In this document: positions 24,260 to 33,897 of the stretch, piece after piece
Numbering within the stretch: position 1 is the first letter of the stretch
Layout of the letters: each line of letters starts with the position of its first letter
Assembly (NCBI RefSeq): GCF_016722895.1
Contig: NZ_JAEQNA010000003.1
Span: forward strand, 62,001-126,000
Direction of reading: 5' to 3'
Length of the DNA stretch: 64,000 nt
Origin: Ramlibacter aurantiacus
Lineage (GTDB): Bacteria; Pseudomonadota; Gammaproteobacteria; Burkholderiales; Burkholderiaceae_C
The notes under the pieces: generated by a model
Databases searched by the model: none
The model's input: the letters and a program-made list of their open reading frames with translations, nothing else
What the model was told of the DNA's origin: nothing
Made by a program: the position numbers and the translations under genes

Positions 24260-25801
24260 ATGAACACCTCCGCACCCCGGCTGCAGCTGACCGGCATCAC
24301 CAAGCGATACCCCGCGGTGGTGGCCAACGATGGCGTGTCGCTGCGGGTCGAGCCCGGCCAGACGCACGCCGTGCTGGGCGAGAACGGCGCCGGCAAGTCC
24401 ACCCTGATGAAGATCATCTACGGCAGCGTCAAGCCCGACGAGGGCCGCGTGCTCTGGAACGGCCAGCCGGTGCAGGTGCGCAACCCGCAGGAGGCACGGG
24501 CGCTGGGCATCAGCATGGTGTTCCAGCACTTCAGCCTGTTCGACACCCTCACCGTGGCCGAGAACGTATGGCTGGGCCTGGGCAAGCAGCTGTCGCTGGC
24601 CGAGGTCTCGCGCCGCATCACCGCCAAGGCCGGTGAATACGGCCTGGACATCGACCCCGGCCGGCCGGTGCACACGCTGTCGGTGGGTCAGATGCAGCGG
24701 GTGGAGATCATCCGCGCCCTGCTCACCGATCCCCAGCTGCTGATCCTGGACGAGCCGACTTCGGTGCTCACGCCGCAGGCGGTCGAGCGCCTGTTCGCCG
24801 TGCTGCGCACCCTGGCGGCGCAGGGCTGCAGCATCCTCTACATCAGCCACAAGCTGCACGAGATCCGCGAGCTGTGCACCGCCTGCACGGTGCTGCGCGC
24901 AGGCCGCGTCACCGGCGAGTGCGACCCGCGCCAGGAGAGCAACGCCTCCCTCAGCCGAATGATGATCGGCGCCGAGCCGCCGGTGCTGGAACACCGGCCG
25001 CACCAGCCCGGCGACGCGGTGCTGCGGGTGCAGGGGCTGAGCCTCGAACGCGAATCCCCGTTCGGCACCGACCTGCAGGACATCCACCTGCAGGTGTGCG
25101 CGGGGGAGGTGGTGGGCATCGCCGGCGTCTCGGGCAACGGGCAGCGGGAGCTGCTGTTCGCGCTTTCGGGGGAGGACAGGCGGGCCGAGCCGGGCCGGGT
25201 GCAGGTGGCGGGCCGGCCCGCCGGCCGGCTGGGGCCGGGCCGTCGCCGTGCGCTGGGCCTGCACTTCGTGCCCGAGGAACGCCTGGGCCGTGGCGCCGTG
25301 CCGGCGCTGGGGCTGGCGCACAACCTGCTGCTCACCCGCCAGGAGGCGCTGGGGCGGGGCGGATGGATCCACCTCGAGGCCTTGCGGCAGCAGGCCGCGC
25401 GCATCATCGAACGCTTCGGCGTGCGCGCCGGCGGGCCCGACGCGCCAGCCCGGTCGCTGTCCGGCGGCAACCTGCAAAAGTTCATCGTCGGCCGCGAGAT
25501 CGAGGCCAACCCGCGGCTGCTCGTCATCTCGCAGCCCACCTGGGGCGTGGACGTCGGCGCCGCCGCCCAGATCCGCGGCGAGATCCTGCGGCTGCGCGAT
25601 GCCGGCTGCGCGGTGCTGGTGGTCAGCGAGGAGCTCGACGAACTGTTCGAGCTGAGCGACCGGCTGCACGTGATGGCCAAGGGCCGGCTCTCGCCGCCCC
25701 TGTCGCGCGAGCAGGCCACGGTGGAATTGATCGGCGAGTGGATGAGCGGCTTGTGGGACCGCAGCCACGAGGAAGCGGCGCGGGAGGCGGCCGATGTTTA
25801 A
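24260..25801 (+). CDS. Nucleoside/purine-type ABC transporter ATP-binding protein (two NBDs)
   Basis: This 513-residue protein contains two fused ABC domains, as in ribose- and nucleoside-type importers. The first has Walker A GENGAGKST (40-48), signature LSVGQMQR and Walker B LLILDEPTS. The second has a degenerate Walker A (GVSGNGQREL) and signature LSGGNLQKFIVGREI, so probably only one site hydrolyses ATP fully, as is usual in this family. It overlaps the first permease by 8 bases. With BMP-type receptors and purine enzymes around it, uptake of nucleosides or free purines is the likely role. Confidence 0.92.
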   Translation: MNTSAPRLQLTGITKRYPAVVANDGVSLRVEPGQTHAVLGENGAGKSTLMKIIYGSVKPDEGRVLWNGQPVQVRNPQEARALGISMVFQHFSLFDTLTVAENVWLGLGKQLSLAEVSRRITAKAGEYGLDIDPGRPVHTLSVGQMQRVEIIRALLTDPQLLILDEPTSVLTPQAVERLFAVLRTLAAQGCSILYISHKLHEIRELCTACTVLRAGRVTGECDPRQESNASLSRMMIGAEPPVLEHRPHQPGDAVLRVQGLSLERESPFGTDLQDIHLQVCAGEVVGIAGVSGNGQRELLFALSGEDRRAEPGRVQVAGRPAGRLGPGRRRALGLHFVPEERLGRGAVPALGLAHNLLLTRQEALGRGGWIHLEALRQQAARIIERFGVRAGGPDAPARSLSGGNLQKFIVGREIEANPRLLVISQPTWGVDVGAAAQIRGEILRLRDAGCAVLVVSEELDELFELSDRLHVMAKGRLSPPLSREQATVELIGEWMSGLWDRSHEEAAREAADV

Positions 25802-26867
25802 GCTGGAACCGAGGCCCCAGGCGTCCGCGTTCTGGAGCGTCGCCTCGCCGCTGCTGGCGCTGGCCATCACGGTGGCGATCGGCATCGTGCTCTTCATCGC
25901 GCTGGACAAGGACCCGGTGCGCGGCCTGCAACTGTTCTTCTGGGAGCCGCTGCGCACCCGGTACGCGCTGGGCGAGCTGATGGTCAAGGCCACGCCGCTG
26001 CTGCTGATCGCACTCGGCCTGGCGGTGTGTTTCCGCTCCAATGTCTGGAACATCGGTGCCGAAGGCCAGTTCGTGCTGGGGGCGATCTGCGCCGGCGGCA
26101 TGGCGCTGCTCGCGGGCCGGGACAGCACCCGCTGGATCGTGGTGCCCATCCTGCTGGCCGGGGTGGCCGGTGGCATGTTCTGGGCCGCGCTGGTCGCCTG
26201 GCTGCGGGACCGCTTCAACGCCAACGAGATCCTGGTCAGCCTGATGCTGGTCTACGTGGCGGTGCAGCTGCTCATGTGGCTGGTGTTCGGGCCCTGGAAG
26301 GACCCGGCCGGCTACAACTTCCCGCAGACCAAGACCTTCGAGGCCGTCACCCAGGTGCCGCGCCTGATGACCGGCTCGCGGGTGAACCTCGGGCTGCTGA
26401 TCGCGCTGGCGGGCACGGCACTGCTGTGGGTCTTCCTGTTCCGCACCCGGGCCGGATTCGCGCAGCAGGTGGGTGGACTGGCGCCGGCGGCGGCGCGCTA
26501 CGCCGGCTTTTCCTCGCGCAAGGCGCTGTGGATCGCGCTGCTGGTCTCGGGCGGCGCGGCCGGACTGGCCGGGGCGCTGGAGGTCGCGGGCCCGATCGGG
26601 CAACTCACGCCCTACGTGCCCGCCGGCTACGGCTTCGCCGCGATCATCGTGGCCTTCGTCGGCCGGCTGCATCCGGTCGGCATGGTGTTTTCGGCCATCC
26701 TCATGAGCATGTTCTACATCGGCGGCGAACTGGCGCAGTCGCGGCTGGGGCTGCCCAAGTCCATCACCGGGGTGTTCCAGGGGCTGCTGCTGTTCGCGCT
26801 GCTGGCCTGCGACACGCTGCAGGCCTGGCGGGTGCGCTGGGTTCCGGCGCGGCGGGGGGGGGCCTGA
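25794..26867 (+). CDS. ABC transporter permease, nucleoside/purine-type (first)
   Basis: This 357-residue membrane protein of the BPD_transp_2 family has about eight to ten helices. The early segment FRSNVWNIGAEGQFVLGAI is the family signature, and RFNANEILVSLMLVYVA and PAGYGFAAIIVAFVGRLHP follow. The gene starts inside the end of the ATPase gene and ends by sharing a base with the ATG of the second permease (TGATG). It forms the heterodimeric channel with that second permease. Confidence 0.92.
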   Translation: MFKLEPRPQASAFWSVASPLLALAITVAIGIVLFIALDKDPVRGLQLFFWEPLRTRYALGELMVKATPLLLIALGLAVCFRSNVWNIGAEGQFVLGAICAGGMALLAGRDSTRWIVVPILLAGVAGGMFWAALVAWLRDRFNANEILVSLMLVYVAVQLLMWLVFGPWKDPAGYNFPQTKTFEAVTQVPRLMTGSRVNLGLLIALAGTALLWVFLFRTRAGFAQQVGGLAPAAARYAGFSSRKALWIALLVSGGAAGLAGALEVAGPIGQLTPYVPAGYGFAAIIVAFVGRLHPVGMVFSAILMSMFYIGGELAQSRLGLPKSITGVFQGLLLFALLACDTLQAWRVRWVPARRGGA

Positions 26868-27787
26868 TGGATGCATACGCGCTGCTGCTGGCGTCCACGC
26901 TCAACGCCGGCACCGTGCTGGCCCTGGCCGCGCTGGGGCTGCTGATCAACGAGAAAGCCGGCATCGTCAACCTGGGGGCCGAGGGCATGATGCTGTGCGC
27001 CGCCATCGCCGGCTTCGCCGCGGTGGTGCACACCGGCAGCGACCTGGCCGGCTTCGCGGCGGGCGCGGCCGCCGGCGCGCTGCTGGCGTTGGTGTTCGGG
27101 CTGCTGGTGATCTGGCTCAACACCAACCAGTACGCCACCGGACTGGCACTCAGCCTGTTCGGAGCCGGCTTTTCGGCCTTCGTGGGCATCGGCTATGTGC
27201 AGGAGAAGTTGCCCCAGCGGATGCGATTCGAGGTGCCGCTGCTGGCCGACATTCCGCTGCTCGGGCCGGCGCTGTTCCGGCAGCACCCCATGGTGTATCT
27301 CACCATCGCCTTCACCGCGGGCCTGGTCTGGTTCCTGTGGCGATCGCGCGCCGGCCTGGTGCTGCGCTCGGTGGGCGAGTCGCCCGAATCGGCGCACGCG
27401 CTGGGTTACCCGGTGCGGCGCATCCGCCTGGCCGCGGTGGTGGTGGGCGGCGCGCTGTGCGGCCTGGCCGGCGCCTACCTGTCGGTCATCTACACGCCGC
27501 TGTGGGTCGAGGGCATGGTGGCCGGCCGCGGCTGGATCGCGCTGGCCCTGACCACCTTCGCCACCTGGCGGCCCGCGCGGGTGCTGCTGGGGGCCTACCT
27601 GTTCGGCGGGGTGACCATGCTGCAGTTCCACCTGCAGGGCCGGGGCGTCGAGCTGCCCAGCGAATTCCTCACCATGCTGCCTTACCTGGCGACCATCCTC
27701 GTGCTGGCGCTGATGTCGCGAAATCCCACCTGGATCCGCGTGAACATGCCCGCTTCCCTGGGGCGCCCCTTCCATCCCGGCTCATAA
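26867..27787 (+). CDS. ABC transporter permease, nucleoside/purine-type (second)
   Basis: This 306-residue membrane protein is the partner permease of the same family. INEKAGIVNLGAEGMMLCAA (about residues 25-44) is the signature. NTNQYATGLALSLFGAGFSA and a late GRGWIALALTTFATW loop follow. It is slightly shorter than the first permease, as is typical for the pair. Its stop overlaps a CATAAT hexamer that may serve as the -10 of the downstream BMP gene. Confidence 0.92.
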   Translation: MDAYALLLASTLNAGTVLALAALGLLINEKAGIVNLGAEGMMLCAAIAGFAAVVHTGSDLAGFAAGAAAGALLALVFGLLVIWLNTNQYATGLALSLFGAGFSAFVGIGYVQEKLPQRMRFEVPLLADIPLLGPALFRQHPMVYLTIAFTAGLVWFLWRSRAGLVLRSVGESPESAHALGYPVRRIRLAAVVVGGALCGLAGAYLSVIYTPLWVEGMVAGRGWIALALTTFATWRPARVLLGAYLFGGVTMLQFHLQGRGVELPSEFLTMLPYLATILVLALMSRNPTWIRVNMPASLGRPFHPGS

Positions 27788-27788
27788 T
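27783..27788 (+). promoter_or_regulatory. Possible -10 element for the BMP lipoprotein gene
   Basis: CATAAT overlaps the permease stop codon, 47 bases ahead of the BMP start. An extra promoter here would give the high receptor-to-transporter ratio usual for ABC importers. No clear -35 is visible, so this is tentative. Confidence 0.3.
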
Positions 27789-27834
27789 TTCGCGGGCTTT
27801 TTCCCACGCTTCCCATCCCACTCATAGGACGACG

Positions 27835-28998
27835 ATGACCGACCTGAACAAACGATCGCTGTTGCACACGATGGCCCTGTCGGCCCTGGCCGCCACCGCG
27901 CTGGTGGCCTGCGGCAAGAAGGAGGAGGCGGCGCCCGCGGCCTCCGCACCGGCGGCGGCCCCGGCCGCCGCGGCCAAGACCGAGCCGCTGAAGATCGCCT
28001 TCGCCTACGTCGGCCCGGTGGGCGACGGCGGCTGGACCTTCGCGCACGACAACGGCCGCAAGGCCATCGAGAAGGAATTCGGCGACAAGATCGTCACCAG
28101 CTTCGTCGAGAAAGTGCCCGAGTCGGCCGACGCCGAGCGCGTGTTCCGCGACATGGTGAGCCAGGGTAACCAGCTGATCTTCGGCACGACCTTCGGCTAC
28201 ATGGAGCCCATGATGAAGGTGGCGGCCGACCACAAGGACGTGAAGTTCGAGCACGCCACCGGCTACAAGACCGCCGACAACCTGCGCACCTACGACAGCC
28301 GCACCTACGAGGGCGCCTACATGGCCGGCGTGATCGCCGGCAAGATGACCAAGACCAACACCCTGGGCGTGGTCGGCTCCATCCCCATCCCCGAGGTGAT
28401 CCGCAACATCAACAGCTTCACCCTGGGCGCGCAGTCGGTGAACCCCAACATCAAGACCCGCGTGGTCTGGGTCGGCGAGTGGTTCAACCCGCCGAAGGAA
28501 ACCGAAGCCGCCACCTCGCTGATCAACGGCGGCGCCGACGTGCTGATGCAGAACACCGATTCGTCGGCCGTGCTGCAGACGGCCGAGAAGATGGGCAAGC
28601 GCGCCTTCGGCTGGGACAGCGACATGACCACCTACGGACCCAAGGCCCACCTGGGCTCGGCCATCATCAACTGGGCGCCGTACTACACCAAGGCCGTGCG
28701 CGATGCGCTGGAAGGCAAGTGGCAGGGCAACCAGGGCAACTGGTGGGGCGTCAAGGAAGGGGCCATCGACATGGTTTCGGTCGCCGCCGACGTGCCGGAG
28801 GAAACCCGCAAGCGCATCGACGAGATCAAGGCCGGCCTGAAGGACGGCAGCTTCGTGATCTGGAAGGGCCCGATCGTCGGCCAGGACGGCAAGGAAGTGC
28901 TGGCCAAGGACCAGGTCGCCGATGACAAGTTCCTGGGGGGGGTCAACTTCTACGTGCGCGGCGTCGAAGGCCGGGTGCCGGGCGGCGACAAGAAGTAA
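27835..28998 (+). CDS. BMP-family ABC transporter substrate-binding lipoprotein
   Basis: This 387-residue receptor belongs to the basic membrane protein (BMP/PnrA-like) family, which binds nucleosides or related purines. The lipoprotein signal ends at ATALVAC (Cys near 25), and an Ala/Pro linker leads to the domain at about residue 50. YVGPVGDGGWTFAHDNG, FGTTFGYMEPMMKVA and VWVGEWFNPPKETE are conserved with the second BMP protein at 33898. It is the last gene of the transporter operon and is followed by a strong terminator. The gene has the family's normal length. Confidence 0.93.
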   Translation: MTDLNKRSLLHTMALSALAATALVACGKKEEAAPAASAPAAAPAAAAKTEPLKIAFAYVGPVGDGGWTFAHDNGRKAIEKEFGDKIVTSFVEKVPESADAERVFRDMVSQGNQLIFGTTFGYMEPMMKVAADHKDVKFEHATGYKTADNLRTYDSRTYEGAYMAGVIAGKMTKTNTLGVVGSIPIPEVIRNINSFTLGAQSVNPNIKTRVVWVGEWFNPPKETEAATSLINGGADVLMQNTDSSAVLQTAEKMGKRAFGWDSDMTTYGPKAHLGSAIINWAPYYTKAVRDALEGKWQGNQGNWWGVKEGAIDMVSVAADVPEETRKRIDEIKAGLKDGSFVIWKGPIVGQDGKEVLAKDQVADDKFLGGVNFYVRGVEGRVPGGDKK

Positions 28999-29021
28999 GC
29001 GGGCTCGAAGCCGCCGGACAG

Positions 29022-29043
29022 GCCGCCTTCGGGCGGCTTTTTT
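29022..29043 (+). terminator. Rho-independent terminator after the ABC transporter operon
   Basis: GCCGCC (29022-29027), a TTCG tetraloop and GGCGGC (29032-29037) form a stable hairpin. Six T residues (29038-29043) follow directly. It lies 24 bases after the BMP stop. Confidence 0.92.
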
Positions 29044-29106
29044 GCGGGCTGGATTCGTGTGCCCAGTCAGGTTTTGGTGAGCTTGTCAATAAGGCGGGTG
29101 TCGAAA

Positions 29107-30234
29107 ATGACAGGGGTCGCGCCGGCTTCTGGCGTGGCTTGCCACACCGGAGCTTCCGGTGACCCATCACCCCCTCACGGCCTACACACCATGATCCCCT
29201 GCATCAGCGGCCGCTTCCATCGCGAATCCACCCAGCGCCCCATCTCTTTCGGCACCTTGTGTACGGTGGCCGTCCAGCCACGCGGTGCGGACCGGGTGGA
29301 CTGGAACGCCCTGCGCCCGCCGCCAGAGCCAGGCACGTGTTGCGGGTGCCTGGGCCTGTTTGCCAGGCGTGCACGCACGCCGGACCGGTCCGACGTCCTT
29401 CGCCTGCGGCGCGACATCCTGCAGGGCATCCGCGCCAGGCTCGAGGAGGAGTACGGGGTCGACGGCATCGAGCGTGCGTTGGCCTGGGTGCGGGTGCCCG
29501 CGAACGTCGCCACCGACGTGCGCGGCTTGCTCGAAGCCACCCGTTCCCAATCGACCGATGCCCTCGATGTCGACCGGACCCGGCGAATGGTGGAATCGAG
29601 CGGCCGGCTGCTGCACCTGGCGTATTGGAGTGCGCAAGGCTGGGCCCGCCTTTTCGACCACCGTGACGTTGCAGAGCAGGACCTTGAGATGCGTTCCTAC
29701 GCCCTCGCGGTCTTGGGCATGAACCGCGCGTTGAAGGATTGCGATTTTCCGGGATCGACTCAACTGCAGAGCTTTGGCCTGCGCGAACTGCGGCCCCACG
29801 TCCGGGCGGCCGTGCATGAAGAGGTGCGTGCGCGGGTCCGGGCTGTGCCGGTCGTCCAGGGATGGGTCGAACACCAGAAACTGGTCGTTGCGGTGGATGG
29901 CGCCATCGCGGACGTGGCCCGGCGCTTCAACCCCCTCTGGAATCACCAGGCCGCGCCCGAGGCGAGCGACTTCAAGACCAGGCGTCACGAGTGGTCTGTC
30001 CAGCGGAACTCCGCGCAGCCGTCTGCGGGTTCGGCAGGTGACCAGTCGGCCGCTGGCGCTGTGGAGCGATCCATTTCCAAGGGGCGCGCGGAGCCCTCCG
30101 GCTTCAGGCACTCATGCAGTGACGCGTTTCCGGGTCCATCGGACGAGACGCCGGGCCCGGCGCCCGGCCTGGCAACCGCTGGTACGAGCGACGTGGCCGG
30201 CGGTCTCGAGAAGTCGATCGCCGCGGCCCGCTGA
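29107..30234 (+). CDS. Unrecognised protein (orphan candidate)
   Basis: This 375-codon reading frame resembles no family that I know. It has no signal peptide or membrane helix. A CCGC cysteine cluster is seen near residue 79 in [13 protein letters not shown]. Residues about 90-290 look folded and helical ([18 protein letters not shown], then [15 protein letters not shown]). The last 80 residues are Ser/Gly/Pro/Ala-rich and probably disordered. The start is uncertain: ATG at 29107 has a weak AAGGCGG upstream, ATG at 29191 is an alternative, and the frame is also open from a GTG at 29059. Its globular core plus disordered tail recalls secreted effectors, but I see no secretion system here. Codon use looks coding, so I keep it as a real gene. 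Confidence 0.55.
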   Translation: MTGVAPASGVACHTGASGDPSPPHGLHTMIPCISGRFHRESTQRPISFGTLCTVAVQPRGADRVDWNALRPPPEPGTCCGCLGLFARRARTPDRSDVLRLRRDILQGIRARLEEEYGVDGIERALAWVRVPANVATDVRGLLEATRSQSTDALDVDRTRRMVESSGRLLHLAYWSAQGWARLFDHRDVAEQDLEMRSYALAVLGMNRALKDCDFPGSTQLQSFGLRELRPHVRAAVHEEVRARVRAVPVVQGWVEHQKLVVAVDGAIADVARRFNPLWNHQAAPEASDFKTRRHEWSVQRNSAQPSAGSAGDQSAAGAVERSISKGRAEPSGFRHSCSDAFPGPSDETPGPAPGLATAGTSDVAGGLEKSIAAAR

Positions 30235-30289
30235 CACGCTCTGCATAATCGGCGGGCCGTCCCACCGCCCGCACGGGCCCGAGCACGCC

Positions 30290-31345
30290 ATGACCGACGC
30301 CGTACACGACTTCGCCCGCCGCATTCCCCACGACCGCCTTCCCGAACTGCTGCGGCGCATGCCCAAGGCCGAGCTGCACATCCACATCGAAGGCTCGCTC
30401 GAGCCCGAGCTGATGTTCGAGATGGCGCGCCGCAACGACGTGAAGCTGGCTTACTCCAGCGTGGACGAGCTGCGCCGCGCCTACGACTTCAACAACCTGC
30501 AGAGCTTCCTGGACATCTATTACGCCGGTGCCAGCGTGCTGCAGACCGAGCAGGACTTCTACGACATGTGCTGGGCGTACCTCGAACGCGCGCATGCCGA
30601 CCGGGTGCTGCGCGCCGAGATCTTCTTCGACCCGCAGACGCACACCGTCCGCGGCGTCCCGATGGGCGCCGTCATCGAAGGATTGCACCGGGCCTGCCAG
30701 GACGCGCAAACGCAGTTGGGCATCGACGCCGAGTTGATCCTGTGCTTCCTGCGCCACCTGAGCGAGCAAGAGGCCCTCGACACCCTGGAAGAAGCCTTGC
30801 CCTGGCGCGACCGCTTCATCGGCGTCGGCCTCGACTCGAGCGAGGTGGGCCATCCGCCCGAAAAATTCGCCCGCGTGTTCGCCCGCTGCGGCGAGCTCGG
30901 CCTGCACCGCGTGGCGCACGCCGGCGAAGAGGGGCCGCCTGCGTACATCTGGTCGGCGCTCGATGTGCTCAAGGCCGAACGCATCGACCATGGCGTGCAG
31001 TCGTCCAAGGACGCGAAGCTGATGCAGCGCCTGGCGCAGCAGCGCACTGCGCTCACCGTGTGCCCGCTATCCAACCTCAAGCTGTGCGTGTTCCCGCAGC
31101 TGGCGCAGCACAACATCCGCCAGCTGCTGGAGGCGGGCCTCGCGGTCACGGTCAACTCCGACGACCCGGCGTATTTCGGCGGCTACCTCAACACCAACTT
31201 CATCGAGATCTTCGCGGCCACCGGCATGGACGCGGGGCATGCGTACCAGCTCGCGCGCAACAGCTTCGAGGCGAGCTTCGCGGACGCCGCGACCAGGCAG
31301 CGCGATATCGAGCGGCTCGACCGGTTCTTCGCCGAATTCGCCTGA
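30290..31345 (+). CDS. Adenosine deaminase-family protein, probably adenine deaminase
   Basis: This 351-residue zinc amidohydrolase has the metal motif H30-x-H32 in [17 protein letters not shown]. The catalytic region HAGEEGPP follows, then VCPLSNLKL, and the zinc-binding Asp is in [11 protein letters not shown]. The [13 protein letters not shown] wording and the [13 protein letters not shown] loop resemble the bacterial adenine deaminase subgroup more than true adenosine deaminase. The product would be hypoxanthine, feeding xdhAB. Upstream, CATAAT at 30244-30249 may be the -10 element. The assignment between adenine and adenosine should be treated as likely, not certain. Confidence 0.85.
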   Translation: MTDAVHDFARRIPHDRLPELLRRMPKAELHIHIEGSLEPELMFEMARRNDVKLAYSSVDELRRAYDFNNLQSFLDIYYAGASVLQTEQDFYDMCWAYLERAHADRVLRAEIFFDPQTHTVRGVPMGAVIEGLHRACQDAQTQLGIDAELILCFLRHLSEQEALDTLEEALPWRDRFIGVGLDSSEVGHPPEKFARVFARCGELGLHRVAHAGEEGPPAYIWSALDVLKAERIDHGVQSSKDAKLMQRLAQQRTALTVCPLSNLKLCVFPQLAQHNIRQLLEAGLAVTVNSDDPAYFGGYLNTNFIEIFAATGMDAGHAYQLARNSFEASFADAATRQRDIERLDRFFAEFA

Positions 31346-31359
31346 AGCTGGGGTCCATC

Positions 31360-33825
31360 GTGGCGGCCAGCTGGCGCCGGCGGATCGGCTTCGCCATCGC
31401 ACCCGTGCTGCTCGCCGCGGCCGGGGTGTTGGGCCTGCTGGCCTGGCGCAGCTTCCCCGTGCTCGACGGCGAGCTGCGCGTGGGCGGACTGGGCGCCCCC
31501 GTCGACGTGCGGCGCGATGCCGCCGACGTGACGCACATCGAGGCGGCCAGCCTCGCCGACGCCTATTTCGCGATCGGCTGGGTGCATGCGCAGGAGCGCG
31601 GCTGGCAGCTCGAATTCAACCGCCGCCTGATGCGCGGCGAACTCAGTGAAGTGCTGGGGCCGCGCACCCTGGCCACCGACCGGCTGTTGCGCACCTTGGG
31701 TATCCTGCCCGCGGCCCAGGCGCAATGGGAACGCCTGCCCGCGCGCGAGCGGCGCTTGCTGCAGTCCTATGCCGACGGCATCAACGCCTTCCATGCCGGC
31801 GGCTCGCAGTTGCCGTCGCCCGAGTTCCACCTGCTGCGGGTGCAGCCAGGCCGCTGGACGCCGCAGGACAGCATGGGCTGGGCGCTGATGATGGCGCTCG
31901 ATCTCGGCGCCAACTGGGGCAACGAATTCGCGCGCTTGTCGCTGCTGCAACGCCTGTCCACCGACGAGCTTTGGCAGCTGATGCCGCCGTATCCCGGCGA
32001 ACCGCCTGCCACCACGGTGGACCTGGCGGCGCTGTACCGAAGCCTGGATGTCTACCGCGATCGGCCGCCGCACCAGCGCACCGGCATCGAGGCCGGGCCC
32101 GATCCGTGGCTGGCGGGCCTCGGTCATGCGGAGGGCGTGGGCTCCAACAACTGGGTGGTCGCGGGCTCGCGCAGCGCCAGCGGGCGCCCCTTGCTGGCCA
32201 ACGACCCGCACCTGAGCCTGCACGTGCCGGCCATCTGGTACATGGCCCGGCTGAAGGCGCCGGCCGAGCCGGGCGGGCGCGCCACGGACGTCATCGGCGC
32301 CACCCTGCCAGGCTTGCCTGTCGTGGTGCTGGGACGCACCGCCGGCGTCGCGTGGAGCTACACCAACACCGCGCCGGACGTGCAGGACCTCTACCTGGAG
32401 CAGATCGATCCCGAGCGGCCGGGCCGGTACCGGACCCCGGGCGGCTGGGCTTCCTTCAGCGAACGCGAGGAGCTGATTCGCGTGAAAGGCGAGCCCGATC
32501 ACCGGCTGCGGGTGCGCGCCACCCGCCACGGGCCGGTGGTCAGCGACGTGATGCCCGGCTACGCGGACGTGATCGACACACGGCGGTATGTGCTCGCCCT
32601 GCGCTGGGCCGCGCTGGACGCGGACAACACGACGGTGCAGGCCGGCATGGCGGCCAACGAGGCGCAGACCGTGGATGAACTGCTGCAGGCCTCGGCGTTG
32701 CACCACTCGCCCATGCAAAACCTGCTGGCCGCGGACACCCAGGGCCGCATGGCGTTCGAGGCCATTGGGCGGGTGCCGCTGCGGCGCGGCGACGACGAGC
32801 TGCGCGGCATCGCGCCGGCGCCCGGCTGGGACGCGCGCCACGACTGGGCGGGCTGGCTGCCCGCCTCGGCCCATCCGCGCGCGACGCACGAGGCCATCGC
32901 GGCGCGGGGCTGGTGGGCCACGGCCAACCAGCGGGTGCTGCCGCCGGGCTATTCCCACTTCATCGGCGGCGACTGGGCCACGCCCGAGCGCTTCGAACGC
33001 ATCGAACAGCTGCTCGCGGCCAGTGATCGCCACGACCTGCGCAGCATGGCCGCGATCCAGGCCGACACGGTCTCCAGCGCCAGCCGCCGCTTGCTGCCCC
33101 TGCTGCAGCGCGTGCGCAGCAGCCACCCGCTGGCCGCCGAGGCCCAGGCGCAGCTGCGTGGGTTCGACGGTGACATGCGCGCCGATGCGGCCGCGCCGCT
33201 CATCGTGGCGGCCTGGGCCGACGAGATGACCCGGGCGCTGGTGGCGCCGCGCATCGGCGCGGAGAAGTTCCAGGCGCTCTACGGCAAGCGCAGCTTCCGG
33301 CCAGGGCTGGAGCTCATGCTGGAACAGCCGGCGATCGGCCGCGCCTGGTGCGCGCCGCTGTCCTGCGAGCAGCACGCGGCCGCGGCGCTGGATCGGGCGC
33401 TCGTTCGCATCGCGGCCGACCAGGGCCGGGAGGTCGCCGAGTGGCGCTGGGGCCGCGCGCATCCGGCCCTTTCGGTGCACCGGCCCCTGGGCAGCGTGCC
33501 GCTGTTGGCGCGCGTGTTCGACGTCAGCGTGCCCAGCCCCGGCGACGCCTGGACGGTGAACGTCGGCCAATACCTGCCCAACCACCGCGAGCAGCCCTTC
33601 GCGAGCCGGCATGCGGCCAGCCTGCGCACGCTGTACGACCTGGCCGACCCCGAGCGCTCGCTGTTCATTTCCCAGGCCGGGCAGAGCGGCCTGGTGTTCA
33701 GCTCCCGTTATCGGGACATGGCGGGCGAATGGGCGCGGGTGCAGTACCGGCCGCTCCGGTTGAACCCGCCCCACTGGGTGCACCAGCTCGTGCTGCGACC
33801 GGGTCCGGCGCCGTCGGGCCGATAG
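31360..33825 (+). CDS. Penicillin acylase-family (Ntn-hydrolase) protein
   Basis: This 821-residue protein is an N-terminal-nucleophile amidohydrolase precursor. An N-terminal membrane anchor or signal (about 8-28) leads into an alpha chain with RRDAADVTHIEAASLADAYF and GWVHAQERGWQLEF. The autoprocessing and nucleophile site is G-S262-N-N-W in GVGSNNWVVAGSRS, and NDPHLSLHVPAIWY follows. Family members cleave amide bonds of penicillins, acyl-homoserine lactones or other N-acyl compounds. The GTG at 31360 directly before the anchor is the best start. It starts 14 bases after the deaminase stop, so the two are probably cotranscribed although no functional link is obvious. Confidence 0.88.
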   Translation: MAASWRRRIGFAIAPVLLAAAGVLGLLAWRSFPVLDGELRVGGLGAPVDVRRDAADVTHIEAASLADAYFAIGWVHAQERGWQLEFNRRLMRGELSEVLGPRTLATDRLLRTLGILPAAQAQWERLPARERRLLQSYADGINAFHAGGSQLPSPEFHLLRVQPGRWTPQDSMGWALMMALDLGANWGNEFARLSLLQRLSTDELWQLMPPYPGEPPATTVDLAALYRSLDVYRDRPPHQRTGIEAGPDPWLAGLGHAEGVGSNNWVVAGSRSASGRPLLANDPHLSLHVPAIWYMARLKAPAEPGGRATDVIGATLPGLPVVVLGRTAGVAWSYTNTAPDVQDLYLEQIDPERPGRYRTPGGWASFSEREELIRVKGEPDHRLRVRATRHGPVVSDVMPGYADVIDTRRYVLALRWAALDADNTTVQAGMAANEAQTVDELLQASALHHSPMQNLLAADTQGRMAFEAIGRVPLRRGDDELRGIAPAPGWDARHDWAGWLPASAHPRATHEAIAARGWWATANQRVLPPGYSHFIGGDWATPERFERIEQLLAASDRHDLRSMAAIQADTVSSASRRLLPLLQRVRSSHPLAAEAQAQLRGFDGDMRADAAAPLIVAAWADEMTRALVAPRIGAEKFQALYGKRSFRPGLELMLEQPAIGRAWCAPLSCEQHAAAALDRALVRIAADQGREVAEWRWGRAHPALSVHRPLGSVPLLARVFDVSVPSPGDAWTVNVGQYLPNHREQPFASRHAASLRTLYDLADPERSLFISQAGQSGLVFSSRYRDMAGEWARVQYRPLRLNPPHWVHQLVLRPGPAPSGR

Positions 33826-33828
33826 AAT
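33823..33828 (+). promoter_or_regulatory. Possible -10 element for the second BMP gene
   Basis: TAGAAT overlaps the stop of the acylase gene, 70 bases before the next ATG. The placement mirrors that ahead of the first BMP gene. There is no convincing -35, so it is tentative. Confidence 0.3.
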
Positions 33829-33897
33829 CCTCGCCCTTGCCAGTCGCGCCCCGGCGGCTGGCCTATCTGATTTCCCGGGGCCATGTAGAGGAACACC

